NCBI GenBank assembly: GCA_045562535.1
Contig: JBJKVP010000006.1
Span: 1-64,000, forward strand
Source: UBA6926 sp045562535
GTDB lineage: Bacteria > Chloroflexota > Dehalococcoidia > UBA6926
Direction: 5' to 3'
Length of the DNA stretch: 64,000 nucleotides
Notes under the pieces: model-generated
What the model was told of the DNA's origin: nothing
Seen by the model: only the letters and a program-made list of their open reading frames with translations
Databases searched by the model: none
Shown here: positions 42,908 through 52,600 of the stretch, piece by piece
Layout of the letters: each line of letters begins with the position of its first letter
Position numbering within the stretch: the stretch's first letter is position 1
Position numbers and translations under genes: made by a program

Positions 42908-43945
42908 ATGAATTCACAAATACAATTAGCTACTATTATTGGTACCACTAGTTGGGGAACTACGCTTGGTATTTTGCTTGCGAAACAAGGTATAGAAACT
43001 AAGTTACTAGCGCGCTCAAAAGAGGAGGAACATACTCTAAATTCATCAAGGGAAAATGTAGTTCGGCTTCCTGGCCACTCTTTCCCATCAACCTTGTCAG
43101 CTAGTTCAAATCTTACAGAGTCTGTAGGAAATTCAGATTTAATTGTTATAGCCTGCCCATCTAACAACTATCGAGAAAATATACAGAGAATTGCAAGTGT
43201 ACAAATTAAGCAAACCACCGTTTTTGTAAGTGCAACAAAAGGACTCGAAAAAAACACAGGGAAACGAATGAGCCAACTATTTTCCGAAGAACTCAATGGG
43301 CGGTTCGATTCAAACTTTAGCGTTCTTTCTGGTCCAAATCTTGCGACCGAAATCGCAGACGGGAAACCGGCATCTACGGTAATTGCTTCAACACCGATAG
43401 AAGTAGCTGAACTGGTACAGCAAGTCTTCAATTCCAGCAATTTCCGAGTCTATACCAACACAGATCTTATGGGTGTCGAGCTTGGAGGAACATTAAAGAA
43501 TATAGTCGCTATTGGAGCTGGTTTAATTGATGGTATTGGGCTAGGCAATAATGCAAAATCTGCTTTTATTTCAAGAGCAATAGCGGAAATCAGTAGATTA
43601 GGAATAGCAGCTGGAGCAGAATTAATAACCTTCGCAGGCTTAGCTTGCCTAGGCGATGTTTTAACCACGTGCTATAGCCAGTTATCTCGTAACAGGTTTG
43701 TCGGAGAACAACTAGGAAAAGGGGGAAACATAGGTGGGATCTTAGAAGGGTTAGGCCAGGTTGCGGAAGGGGTTGATACTACCCACGCTGCCTTAATCTT
43801 AGCTAAGAATCTAGGTATAGAGATGCCCATAACTGAACAAACCTCTCTAGTTTTAAGAGGGGAAATAGATCCAAAAGAAGCACTTGAAAATTTAATGTCT
43901 CGTACTCCCAAATCAGAAGACCCCTTACGCACATATCAACAATAA
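42908..43945 (+). CDS. gpsA: Glycerol-3-phosphate dehydrogenase [NAD(P)+]
   Basis: A 345-residue cytoplasmic enzyme that reduces dihydroxyacetone phosphate to sn-glycerol-3-phosphate. The NAD motif reads IIGTTSWGTTLGILLA, where most have GAGSWGTA; catalytic Lys is in GGTLKNIVAIGAGLIDG, followed by NAKSAFISRAIAE and the AGLACLGDVLTTC loop. It stands 62 bp after plsY, which uses its product. No SD is visible before the ATG. Confidence 0.95.
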   Translation: MNSQIQLATIIGTTSWGTTLGILLAKQGIETKLLARSKEEEHTLNSSRENVVRLPGHSFPSTLSASSNLTESVGNSDLIVIACPSNNYRENIQRIASVQIKQTTVFVSATKGLEKNTGKRMSQLFSEELNGRFDSNFSVLSGPNLATEIADGKPASTVIASTPIEVAELVQQVFNSSNFRVYTNTDLMGVELGGTLKNIVAIGAGLIDGIGLGNNAKSAFISRAIAEISRLGIAAGAELITFAGLACLGDVLTTCYSQLSRNRFVGEQLGKGGNIGGILEGLGQVAEGVDTTHAALILAKNLGIEMPITEQTSLVLRGEIDPKEALENLMSRTPKSEDPLRTYQQ

Positions 43946-44076
43946 ATATCGTAATTGAAGAAAAATGCACAAAGATGAAACATTGTAGAATGATTGTTAG
44001 TTAGCAACACCAAGTAAATGCTATATTAGCTATAAGACATACTCTGAGAAACTAAGAAAGGTACTACTTAACACCT

Positions 44077-45138
44077 ATGAATTTTGACTTAGATAACGAG
44101 CTAAGTTATAAAACCGCTGATTTAATGGATATGAATTCGCGATTGAAATCATATCCAGATTTATTGTCGGAGGGATGGCGGCAATCAAAGACAACCAAAC
44201 TACCAGCTGAGTACTCAAATATATCAAAAATACTCATACATGGAATGGGTGGATCAGCTATCTCAGGGGATCTTCTTTTAAATGTGCTAAATAGAGAAGC
44301 TCCAGAACTAGAAGTGTTTGTTCATAGAGATTACGATCTCCCTGGCTGGGTTGGTAAAGACACTTTAGTAATATCTTCAAGCCATTCCGGAGAAACAGAA
44401 GAGGTGATTTCTGGAATTAATATTGGTAGAGAAAATATGGCAAAGATGCTCGCTATAACAAGCGGAGGTACATTAGAAGAACATTATCTTAAGTATAATC
44501 TCCCAGTATTTTCTTTACCTAAAGAAGGCCCACCAAGAACTTTATTCCCTTTTGTAGTTGGTCTATTATGTGGCATCCTAGATACTCTTTCTCTGCTGAA
44601 TTTTTCACTAGAAATCTCTGAAACAAAAAGGGAAATTTATGAGCTTGAGCAATCTTTAAATCGCAACAGTAACGCAAAAGTCAATAAAGCGAAGAGTTTA
44701 GCCGCCATACTGGATGACACTGTCCCCATTGTTTATATACCGAGGGAATTTTCTTCCGTTGGACGGAGATGGAAAGCACAACTCAACGAAAATGCAAAGA
44801 TTTTTTCATCGTATGAGCTTCTCCCGGAAGCTCACCATAATTCAATAATGGCACTAGAGAAGGAAACTAACGCGTATATAATTCTAATAACTCCTTCTGT
44901 AACTAACGAAAACATTGATCGGAGATACAAAGCGACTAAATTATTTCTCGAGAAAAAAAACGTCCCACATGCTACTTTAGCCGCACCAGGGTCGACTATT
45001 TTGTCACAATTACTCGGAGCATCCTTGCTAGCTGATTATACAAGTTACTACCTAGCATTAATTAGAGGTGTTCAGCCTTCCACTAACGATTCTATAGATC
45101 AAATTAAGCGTATATTAAAGAAAAATTACAGTAAATAG
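44077..45138 (+). CDS. Bifunctional phosphoglucose/phosphomannose isomerase
   Basis: A 353-residue protein with two SIS domains that interconverts fructose-6-P with glucose-6-P or mannose-6-P. Marks are HGMGGSAISGDLL, VISSSHSGETEEVISG, ITSGGTL, and a catalytic LPEAHHNS (E-x-x-H region). This class (PGI/PMI) is typical of archaea and bacteria without the classical Pgi. It is probably the cell's glycolytic isomerase, working with pfkA at 47.7 kb. Confidence 0.93.
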   Translation: MNFDLDNELSYKTADLMDMNSRLKSYPDLLSEGWRQSKTTKLPAEYSNISKILIHGMGGSAISGDLLLNVLNREAPELEVFVHRDYDLPGWVGKDTLVISSSHSGETEEVISGINIGRENMAKMLAITSGGTLEEHYLKYNLPVFSLPKEGPPRTLFPFVVGLLCGILDTLSLLNFSLEISETKREIYELEQSLNRNSNAKVNKAKSLAAILDDTVPIVYIPREFSSVGRRWKAQLNENAKIFSSYELLPEAHHNSIMALEKETNAYIILITPSVTNENIDRRYKATKLFLEKKNVPHATLAAPGSTILSQLLGASLLADYTSYYLALIRGVQPSTNDSIDQIKRILKKNYSK

Positions 45139-45153
45139 TGTACATTTATCTGG

Positions 45154-45216
45154 TTTGCTCGCCTTTGTATTAAACGAAAGAGTCGATTTTTCAACCAGTG
45201 CCACGAGGTGAGCAAA
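45154..45216 (+). promoter_or_regulatory. Leader stem-loop upstream of phosphodiesterase gene
   Basis: 45154-45164 (TTTGCTCGCCT) can pair in RNA with 45206-45216 (AGGTGAGCAAA) over eleven positions, counting one G-U pair, across a 41-nt loop. It starts 16 bases after the isomerase stop and ends 14 bases before the SD of the next gene. It may be a processing or attenuation element; no T run follows. Confidence 0.35.
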
Positions 45217-45243
45217 GATACTGAAATCATAGGAGTAAACTCA

Positions 45244-45762
45244 GTGAAAATCGGAATTATATCGGATACTCACATGCCCGCATCAACACCAGTATTATGG
45301 CCAGAAGTTAAGGTCGCCTTTCAAGGAGTAGATCTTATCCTTCACGCCGGAGATTTAGAAATGATTGGTGTTTTAGACATGCTTGAAGAAATAGCCCCTG
45401 TACTGGCAGCAGAAGGGAACCATGATCAAGGCTTAAGCGAACTTGATAGCAGGATCAAAAAGAAACAATTTCTTGATGTTGAAGGTTACAGGCTAGGAAT
45501 GACACATATCATTGACAGCTGGGATCTAGGGGCGAAAAGGGTGGTGCAATCATACTTGGGAGAACTTCCTGACATTGTCGTATGCGGCGACTCACATTTT
45601 GAGTTTGTGAGATGGGAAGATGACATGTTACTCATAAATGCCGGAAGTGCTACCTACCCTCATAACTTAGAATCAAGATTAGGGCATGTCGTTATTCTAG
45701 AAGTAGAATCTGGCAAGAAACCTACAGCAAAAATCATCGATCTAAGTACGATCAAGTCCTGA
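45244..45762 (+). CDS. Metallophosphoesterase, YfcE/MJ0936 family
   Basis: A 172-residue binuclear-metal phosphodiesterase. The start is GTG 45244, eight bases after AGGAG (45231-45235); an in-frame GTG at 45208 has no SD and adds 12 atypical residues. Metal motifs are ISDTHMP, LHAGDLE, EGNHDQ, MTHI and CGDSHF with INAGSATYP. YfcE-like proteins hydrolyse phosphodiesters of unknown natural identity. It follows the sugar isomerase on the same strand. Confidence 0.92.
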   Translation: MKIGIISDTHMPASTPVLWPEVKVAFQGVDLILHAGDLEMIGVLDMLEEIAPVLAAEGNHDQGLSELDSRIKKKQFLDVEGYRLGMTHIIDSWDLGAKRVVQSYLGELPDIVVCGDSHFEFVRWEDDMLLINAGSATYPHNLESRLGHVVILEVESGKKPTAKIIDLSTIKS

Positions 45763-45948
45763 TGTTGAATATATGGTGCGCACGGCAACACTAATATCTT
45801 CATATCAAGAATCTGTAATTCCATAATATGAGCTAATATCTTTGGGGTGTAATTTCTTGTTTAAACCATCCCCGTATATCAAAAAATTTTTGATACCAGA
45901 TACTAATCTGTATATTTTCGTATCGCTAATCAGCATATCCGCAATTCC

Positions 45949-46245
45949 CTAACCATATCCTTTATCACGCATTAATTTATTTACCTCTACCCCATCAACC
46001 CATACTGTTGATTCTAATCGCCCTAGTTCATCTACTCCAGAAACACTATAGTAAATAATCTTGTCAGACACAGTAGTCATCAATAATGCTTCTGCCTCGG
46101 CACGTTTATCTGGAACGTCAGGAAGCTTAACTTGATATAGAATTAACCTTTCCGCGTCTTCCATATATATAACGCCCGACTCAACAACGTCTACCACTCT
46201 CCCCCAACGTTTTACCACTGATTCGTCTCGTTCCATTATTCTCAA
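45949..46245 (-). CDS. Minimal SNase-like (thermonuclease-fold) protein, likely inactive
   Basis: A 98-residue cytoplasmic protein without signal peptide. Its second half (VDELGRLESTVWVDGVEVNKLMRDKGYG, from about residue 71) follows the staphylococcal-nuclease pattern DxxGRxLAYVxxDGxxVNxxLVxxGxA. The first half (VVDVVESGVIYME, then LPD) can be laid over VxxVxDGDTI and DTPE. The catalytic acids appear to be lost (DGD reads ESG; the Asp of DTPE reads Lys), while one Arg (GR) remains. So it is probably a binding domain. This rests on pattern memory, not a search. Confidence 0.6.
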   Translation of the reverse strand: MRIMERDESVVKRWGRVVDVVESGVIYMEDAERLILYQVKLPDVPDKRAEAEALLMTTVSDKIIYYSVSGVDELGRLESTVWVDGVEVNKLMRDKGYG

Positions 46246-46266
46246 CTCACATCAATAATCAATCGA

Positions 46267-46296
46267 TAGCTGTTGCAATAGTACCCTAAACAGCTA
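46267..46296. promoter_or_regulatory. 8-bp inverted repeat in divergent gap
   Basis: TAGCTGTT (46267-46274) and AACAGCTA (46289-46296) are perfect arms with a 14-bp spacer, between the SNase-like gene and cinA. It may be an operator for either gene. Confidence 0.3.
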
Positions 46297-46369
46297 CACT
46301 GAATCACCTAATGATTCCCAAAGTGTTACTATTCAAATTGAGAAGGGTAACGTTCTTAGGAGACAAAAC

Positions 46370-47635
46370 ATGACAAGTAGTTCAGCCCCATTAAAATCTG
46401 AAATTATTTCTGTTGGCACCGAGATCTTACTGGGATACATAACGGATACAAACGCAACTTATCTGTCACAAAAACTCCCGGAGCTTGGCATTGGTAATTA
46501 CCGGGTAACAACTATAGGAGATAACGTAAATAGACTCACAAGCGTGCTTGAAGCAGCTTGTGAACGTTCAGAATTAGTAATACTCACTGGCGGTCTAGGC
46601 CCAACTGAAGATGACATTACACGAGAAGCTTTAGCAAATCTAGCTGGAGAAACACCTGTCCTGGATCCGAACCTCCAGTCACAGCTAACTAAGATTTTTT
46701 CTCAACGTGGTATCCCTATGCCAGATAGAAACCTGAAACAAGCTGAAATAATTCCTTCAGCACAGCCAATAAATAATTCAAGGGGGACTGCTCCTGGCTG
46801 GTGGGTTGAAACAAAAGGAACCATATTCGTTGCGATGCCTGGTGTTCCAAGAGAAATGTACGAGATGTGGGAGAAAGAGGTAACTCCGAAAATCAATGAC
46901 TATATCTTAAGTAAAGGTTCTCTTATTAGATCTCGTAGTATAAAAACTTTTGGTATGAGTGAGGCATTAGTGGACGAAAAACTTGGCGAACTCCTGCATA
47001 GCAGCAATCCAACTATCGGAGTATATGCGAAATCTGATGGTATTCATATCAGAATAACTGCATATGGCCAATCTGTTACAGAAGTAGACCGCTTGATTAC
47101 TCCAGTTGAACAAAAAGTCGTAAATATCATGGGAATACATACCTGGGGATACGATGAAGAAACTCTTGAAGAAATCATCTTAAATAATTGTACCGATCAG
47201 GGAAAAACCATATCAACCATGGAATCATGCACAGGTGGTCTTTTAGCTAGTATGCTTACCGATATCCAAGGATCATCACAGTTTTTCTCAGGTGGGTTTG
47301 TGACTTATTCAAATAAAATCAAAGAAAGTATGGGAGTTCCCAAAGATATTCTGGAAAAATATGGGGCGATTAGTCCGGAATGCGCAACTGCTATGGCCTT
47401 AAGTGCTCGTGATAAAACGGGAGCATCCATCGGGGTTGGTATCACTGGCATTGGAGGACCAAATTCTATAGAGGATAAAGAACCCGGATTAGCATATATT
47501 GCAATCTATGATGGCAAAAGAAGCAAAGTTAGAGAAGGAATCTTCCCCACAAACCGGCAGGATTTTAAATTGAGGGTAGCTAGGACTGCAATGTTTGAGA
47601 TACAAGGATGGATAAAGGGCGTCATTGATGTATAA
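46370..47635 (+). CDS. cinA: CinA family: nicotinamide-nucleotide amidase
   Basis: A 421-residue two-domain protein. The N-terminal MoCF-type (COG1058) domain has SVGTEILLGYITDTNATYL and LTGGLGPTEDDITREAL. The C-terminal PncC domain (from about 262) has STMESCTGGLLAS, TYSNKIKESM and GITGIGGP. It deamidates NMN and hydrolyses ADP-ribose to recycle pyridine nucleotides; the old name refers to competence. AGGAG stands eight bases before the ATG. It comes just before pfkA. Confidence 0.95.
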   Translation: MTSSSAPLKSEIISVGTEILLGYITDTNATYLSQKLPELGIGNYRVTTIGDNVNRLTSVLEAACERSELVILTGGLGPTEDDITREALANLAGETPVLDPNLQSQLTKIFSQRGIPMPDRNLKQAEIIPSAQPINNSRGTAPGWWVETKGTIFVAMPGVPREMYEMWEKEVTPKINDYILSKGSLIRSRSIKTFGMSEALVDEKLGELLHSSNPTIGVYAKSDGIHIRITAYGQSVTEVDRLITPVEQKVVNIMGIHTWGYDEETLEEIILNNCTDQGKTISTMESCTGGLLASMLTDIQGSSQFFSGGFVTYSNKIKESMGVPKDILEKYGAISPECATAMALSARDKTGASIGVGITGIGGPNSIEDKEPGLAYIAIYDGKRSKVREGIFPTNRQDFKLRVARTAMFEIQGWIKGVIDV

Positions 47636-47662
47636 AATTAGCACGAGAAAGTTGTTGAATAT

Positions 47663-48646
47663 ATGGAAACGATAGCGGTACTTACAAGTGGAGGCGATGC
47701 CCCTGGTATGAACGCTGCTATTAGGGCGTCGGTTCGTGCTGCAATATCATCAGGGCTTCAAGTATATGGAGCAAAAAATGGATTCTCTGGCTTAGTCAGC
47801 GGAGACTTCCAAAGGCTTCACGCCCGATCGGTGACAAACATACTTCAACGGGGCGGTACAATGCTTGGAACTTCTAGATCCACAGAATTCGAATCAAAAG
47901 CTGGAAGAAAAAAAGCCGCGAAAAATTTAAAATCCCATGCGATTGATGGGCTAATTCTAATAGGAGGTCAGGGGACAGCAGAAGCTGCCTTAATATTTCA
48001 CCAAGAATATAAAATACCCAGCCTGGTGATCCCAGCAAGTATTGATAACGACGTCGCAGGAACCGACTTCAGTGTTGGCTTTGATACAGCGGTCAACGGT
48101 GCGATGGAAGCTATAGACCGAATCCGTGATACTGCAGAATCAAGTGGCCGTATATTTTTCGTCGAAGTAATGGGGCGCTCCAGGGGCTACATTGCTTTAT
48201 ACGCAGGTTTATCAGGGGGGGCTGATGCTATTTTTATTCCGGAAGAAAAAGAAGATATCGAAGCTCTATGCAAACGGCTAGTTGCCGGACATAAAGCAGG
48301 GAAAAGTAGTTTTGTAGTGGTGGTAGCTGAAGGAGAAGAGGCTGGCGGTGCGTTTAGTGTAGCCGAAAGGGTCACAAAGCAGCTTGAAGGAAGAGTTGGC
48401 GTCGATTATAGAGTGACCGTTTTAGGTCATCTCCAGCGAGGAGGTACTCCTAGTTCAAATGATAGAGTACTCGGCACTACTCTTGGAGCAGCAGCTGTCG
48501 AGGGCTTTGAAAAAGGAGCCTCAAATCACCTCGTAGGAGAAATAAACAACAACATAGTATTCACACCCCTGGAAAAACTACCTTCCATGGAAAGAGAATT
48601 ACCAAAAGACTTATTGCATTTATTACATACTGTAGGAACTACCTAG
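47663..48646 (+). CDS. pfkA: 6-phosphofructokinase (ATP type by sequence), Gln at position 103
   Basis: A 327-residue group A phosphofructokinase that phosphorylates fructose-6-phosphate. Motifs are TSGGDAPGMNAAIRA, GGQGTAEAA (102-109), PASIDNDVAGTD (catalytic Asp128) and GRSRGYIAL. Gly104 favours ATP over pyrophosphate as donor. Two departures occur: Mg-site Asp103 (GGDG) is Gln103, and PGTIDND reads PASIDND. Activity is probable but kinetics may differ. No SD is apparent. It converges with the next gene, with seven bases between stops. Confidence 0.93.
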   Translation: METIAVLTSGGDAPGMNAAIRASVRAAISSGLQVYGAKNGFSGLVSGDFQRLHARSVTNILQRGGTMLGTSRSTEFESKAGRKKAAKNLKSHAIDGLILIGGQGTAEAALIFHQEYKIPSLVIPASIDNDVAGTDFSVGFDTAVNGAMEAIDRIRDTAESSGRIFFVEVMGRSRGYIALYAGLSGGADAIFIPEEKEDIEALCKRLVAGHKAGKSSFVVVVAEGEEAGGAFSVAERVTKQLEGRVGVDYRVTVLGHLQRGGTPSSNDRVLGTTLGAAAVEGFEKGASNHLVGEINNNIVFTPLEKLPSMERELPKDLLHLLHTVGTT

Positions 48647-48653
48647 AAGGACG

Positions 48654-49586
48654 TTAGCTACTCCATAAATCCGTAAATTCTGTTGCAACTATATCGTTGT
48701 AGCCCACTGGTCCTCCCTCTAGCAATCCCGATCTTGTCACAAAAGAGACCAACCCATCAATAAATTCCTTTTTTATATTAGCGTCATAGTATGGCAAGTC
48801 TCTTTCTATCAGCCTAGTAATTAATTTAGCTTCTTTTTCAGGAAAAAGTTTCTCCCCTACGACCTCGGCAAGATTCACATCCTCTAGAAGGGCTTTTTGA
48901 GCCTTAACTATAGCCCGAATTGCACCTGCAGCGACATCAGGGTTTTTATCCAAAAATTGTTGGCTGGTTGTTAAAGAGGGTTGCGTAAAATAGAAAGCTT
49001 CTTTGGGGCCATCCCCCCTACGTACATCTATGATCTTCTTTGCAATTCCACTTGTAACCGCAACTTCTGCCCCCATTCCATTCGCCCAGAAACCATCAAT
49101 TTTGCCTTCTATAAGAGCTTGTGCTGCTGAAACACCAAACGAAGTCCCAGGAATAAGTCCCCCAGGAGGCAGTCCGATCGAAATGTTCTCTTTTTCCACA
49201 TCAATACCAGCTGAAATTAACAGCTGCCTAAACCCCATATCAGGCCCAGGAGCAGCACCGAGCGTTAAACCACTAAGCCCATTTAAATCACCAGGCTCTA
49301 TATCCAAATCTTTTCTCACTACCAGAAACCAATACATACCCTGTGACAAGGCACAAAGGATTTTAGCCCCTTGCCATCGGGGAAAACCCCAAAGAGCTGC
49401 GTGAGCTGGCCCGGCAACAAAATGACACTCTCCATCCCTTAAAGCCACAAAAGAGTCTGGTACGGGTGAGATCTGCTTGATCTCTGCATCAATTCCTTCT
49501 TCATTAAAAAAACCAAGCTCTACCGCTGCTAAAGCAGGAAAATAAGAATTCGAAATTAAATCAGGTTGAGCAACTATATATTTCAT
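48654..49586 (-). CDS. NMT1/THI5-like periplasmic-binding-fold protein without signal peptide
   Basis: A 310-residue SsuA/THI5-like binding-fold protein. The sequence opens directly on the first strand (MKYIVAQPDLISNSYFPAL), then AVELGFFNEEGIDAE, which is the mature start of such proteins, so no signal or lipobox is present. SD GGAG precedes the ATG, and no upstream extension is seen. It could be a cytoplasmic enzyme or sensor (THI5 is an enzyme of pyrimidine synthesis) rather than an ABC receptor. No permease gene is near. It trails the VWA gene by 92 bp on the same strand. Confidence 0.85.
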   Translation of the reverse strand: MKYIVAQPDLISNSYFPALAAVELGFFNEEGIDAEIKQISPVPDSFVALRDGECHFVAGPAHAALWGFPRWQGAKILCALSQGMYWFLVVRKDLDIEPGDLNGLSGLTLGAAPGPDMGFRQLLISAGIDVEKENISIGLPPGGLIPGTSFGVSAAQALIEGKIDGFWANGMGAEVAVTSGIAKKIIDVRRGDGPKEAFYFTQPSLTTSQQFLDKNPDVAAGAIRAIVKAQKALLEDVNLAEVVGEKLFPEKEAKLITRLIERDLPYYDANIKKEFIDGLVSFVTRSGLLEGGPVGYNDIVATEFTDLWSS

Positions 49587-49678
49587 ATGATTTCTCCATA
49601 AAATACTAAGAGCGAATAAACTTTCTAGGGTTGTTTATATTACTTATCAGAGGGAATATCAAGCGTATTGAGCAGCCC

Positions 49679-52600
49679 TTAAAGAGTTAAACGACTATAT
49701 AACTGCGGAAGCCTTTTGGGTAACAAATTTATGTCTGCAAGCACTTCGTAAGGTAAGTCTCCACACATTTCTTTCATATAATCGTGACCCGCTCTGTCAA
49801 CAGTTAATAGGAACGGAATAATCCCTTTAGCTTTTGTTTCTAAGAGAGCCATATGTGTATCTTGCACCGCATATTCTTTTTCAGCCCCTTCTCGGCTGTA
49901 GCCACGATCTTGAGGCCTTCCATCAGATATAAGAAAAAGTACTTTTGTCTTGGCACCTATATCGTCGAGTTTTTCTGCTGCATGCCTAATAGCTGGGCCC
50001 ATTCTGGTGGCATGAAGCGGATTTATTCCATCAATCCTTCTTTGGACCTTATCTGAAAAGGGCTCTTCTAAAGCTTTAACTGTATAAAATTCAACGTTAT
50101 CCCTTCCATATCCAGAAAATCCATAGATGCCATATGTATCACCTATTGTCTCCAATGCTCTGATCAATAGAACAGTAGATTCTTTTTCAAGATCTATAAT
50201 CCGCCGATAGCTCCTATTGGCCTTTTCACGTCTAGACTTCAACCAGTTTAAATACTGTTTCGGATCTTCAGGAACATCGTCATCATCGTCATTAAGTGCT
50301 TTAAGTTCCTTTTCATCAATCGCTTCCGCTGTCGATGCACTCATATCCAAAAGAAATATTACCGCAACGTCTCTTTGCGTTTTGTTACGTCTCCAATATA
50401 TTTTTTCATCAGGGGCTGACCCAGCACGTTTCTCAACGATGTATTCTATTGCCGCATCCAGGTCAAATTCCTCCCCATCAGGCAACCGCTTCTCTTTACG
50501 ATAGGTCTCAGGGACCATCATTTCGAACTGGCGTCTCACTTCGTTAATCAAGCCAGCATATTTGTCCACAGTTTCCTGGTAAAAATCAATGGACCCTTCA
50601 GTAATTACCGACTCATGGATTCTGCACCAATTTGGCTTGTAATCTAAAGCAACAAAATCCCATTCACTGTATAAAGATGTTTTTGGCTCTTCCATTAGCT
50701 CTTCTTCAGATTCGACTTCTTCTTTACCGCCAAGGCCACCAGGCCCGCTTTCATCCTTAAATTCAGCATCGGGGCCTTCAATTGATTCACTCATCAAGCT
50801 TGATACGAATAATCCGGAAGGGTCATCAATATTTCCATCAACGACGCTCGATAAATCGATTTCAGCACTTTTTTCCAGTAATTGCTTAATCATTTCTTCT
50901 GTTAACGGAGGAGCTTTTGTCATCTCATCGGTTTGTTGTTGTCCTTTTCTCAAGTTAGCCAAAGTTTGTACTAATTCCGGTTTGAAATCCCCTCTGTAAT
51001 CTACATCTTCAGCAGGTTTATACTCAACATCATCCTCTGTCCCGGACCCTGGTACCATATCTTGTCCTCCCGCCGAGGCGCTATCAGCTTCTTGTATTTC
51101 ACTACTGCCCTCTTCACTCAATTCTCCAATCTGTGTTTCATCCCAATCCATATCTGCTGGAGGAGGGGTATTCGGTACTTTGATCAATAGTTTATATATA
51201 ATTAAACATGCTTCAGCAGTATCTTCTGGCAAGGCATTTATATCCATTAATTTATCAAGTGTTGCTGCCATATTATTAACGACACTTCTGAGATTACGGG
51301 GTACAGGAATAGTTGCTTCCCGCTCCAATAAAGTCATCCTAATAAGTAATTCAACTAAAGCTTCTCTTAAAGGCAAATTTTGAGGTGAGCGACGACCATA
51401 GGTTGCAGCCCCTTGCACAAGTCTGTAAGGATCTCTTAACCCTGCATAAGCATGCCGAGTTAAATAATCTATTCTCGCATCCTCCAATGCTTGATATATA
51501 TCGGAAGCTAGCTTTCTTTGTGGGAATAAGTCGAAAAATCTCTCGAATTCGGATAGTACTGCTGCTGGAGATCCTCCATCAGTTTCTAGTTTTGCTGTTT
51601 CCGTGGCAACCCTACGCAATGCAAAAAGGTTTCCTTCTCTTTCAAAGTCAAAGTGGAAGCTCATGAATTCTAAATGTCCTGTTTGATGACTGCACAAAAC
51701 TTTAAACCAAGAAAAGTTTTCGTTTTTAGTAGGGAACGAAGATATCTCGTCAGGCAAAAATATGTTTGACCCGTCAGTCGACGCTTTTTCTTCACGAGCC
51801 CAACCAAGAGTTCGTTCTTGCAATTCAGTAACAGAACGAAGTTGCATATCACCTCCTGTTAGACCTCGAGCATACATTTGCAATATAGGGGCAATATCTT
51901 CCAAGTTAACAGTAGCTGAAATCTGATCTATAAGTGATTCTCCTCTTGCAGATTCCAATTTAAAGAAACCTAATCCCGCTGCTTCGTTCTGTTGAAGCAT
52001 TCCTAGGCCGGCTTCATACCATTTATGCATATCATTGGCGCCTACTCTTCTAATGAGTTCGGGGCAAGAGTGTATAAACTCAACAGCCGCTTCGGGTGAA
52101 ATCGAATATAGGGTTTCAAACATATCCAATATCTTGCTATGAACATCGTAGGTTACCTCACCTAGCGACTTAGATCCTTCGTTTAAAAAGATAAGGTAAC
52201 GTTTACCTCTCTCATCAGCGATCTTTGCCGCAAGGTCCATATACCGAGCTCTTTCATGCCTAGCTATTCTAGGAAGGGCCAATGCCGCTGATCTTTGAGT
52301 ATCTTTCGTATACTTCCAGTTATTACTCACGGTAGAACTCAAGACTTTAAAATAACCTTCCGTTGATTCTTCCTCTACTAAAGAAAAAGATTCTCTAGCG
52401 AGTAAAAGGCATTCTTCTGCCATTTCACTAGAATGCTCTGCAACACTGTCCAGAATCACAACATATTGCAACAAATGTTCCATTGTGAAATCTAGTAGTA
52501 ACGAGGGGGAGGTTTCAAAAAATTTCGTTACAAGAGCTCCGGATTTCCATGTCCCGTGGTAAAGAGATTCTCCTGCTTTTACCCACTCTTGCAAATCATC

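Noticed and set aside
43946..44076. tRNA gene in the gpsA-isomerase gap
   Set aside because: No cloverleaf or T-loop GTTCRA sequence can be drawn.
49003..49404. 133-codon plus-strand frame opposite the binding-fold gene
   Set aside because: Pro/Ser/Ile-rich shadow translation without start signals.
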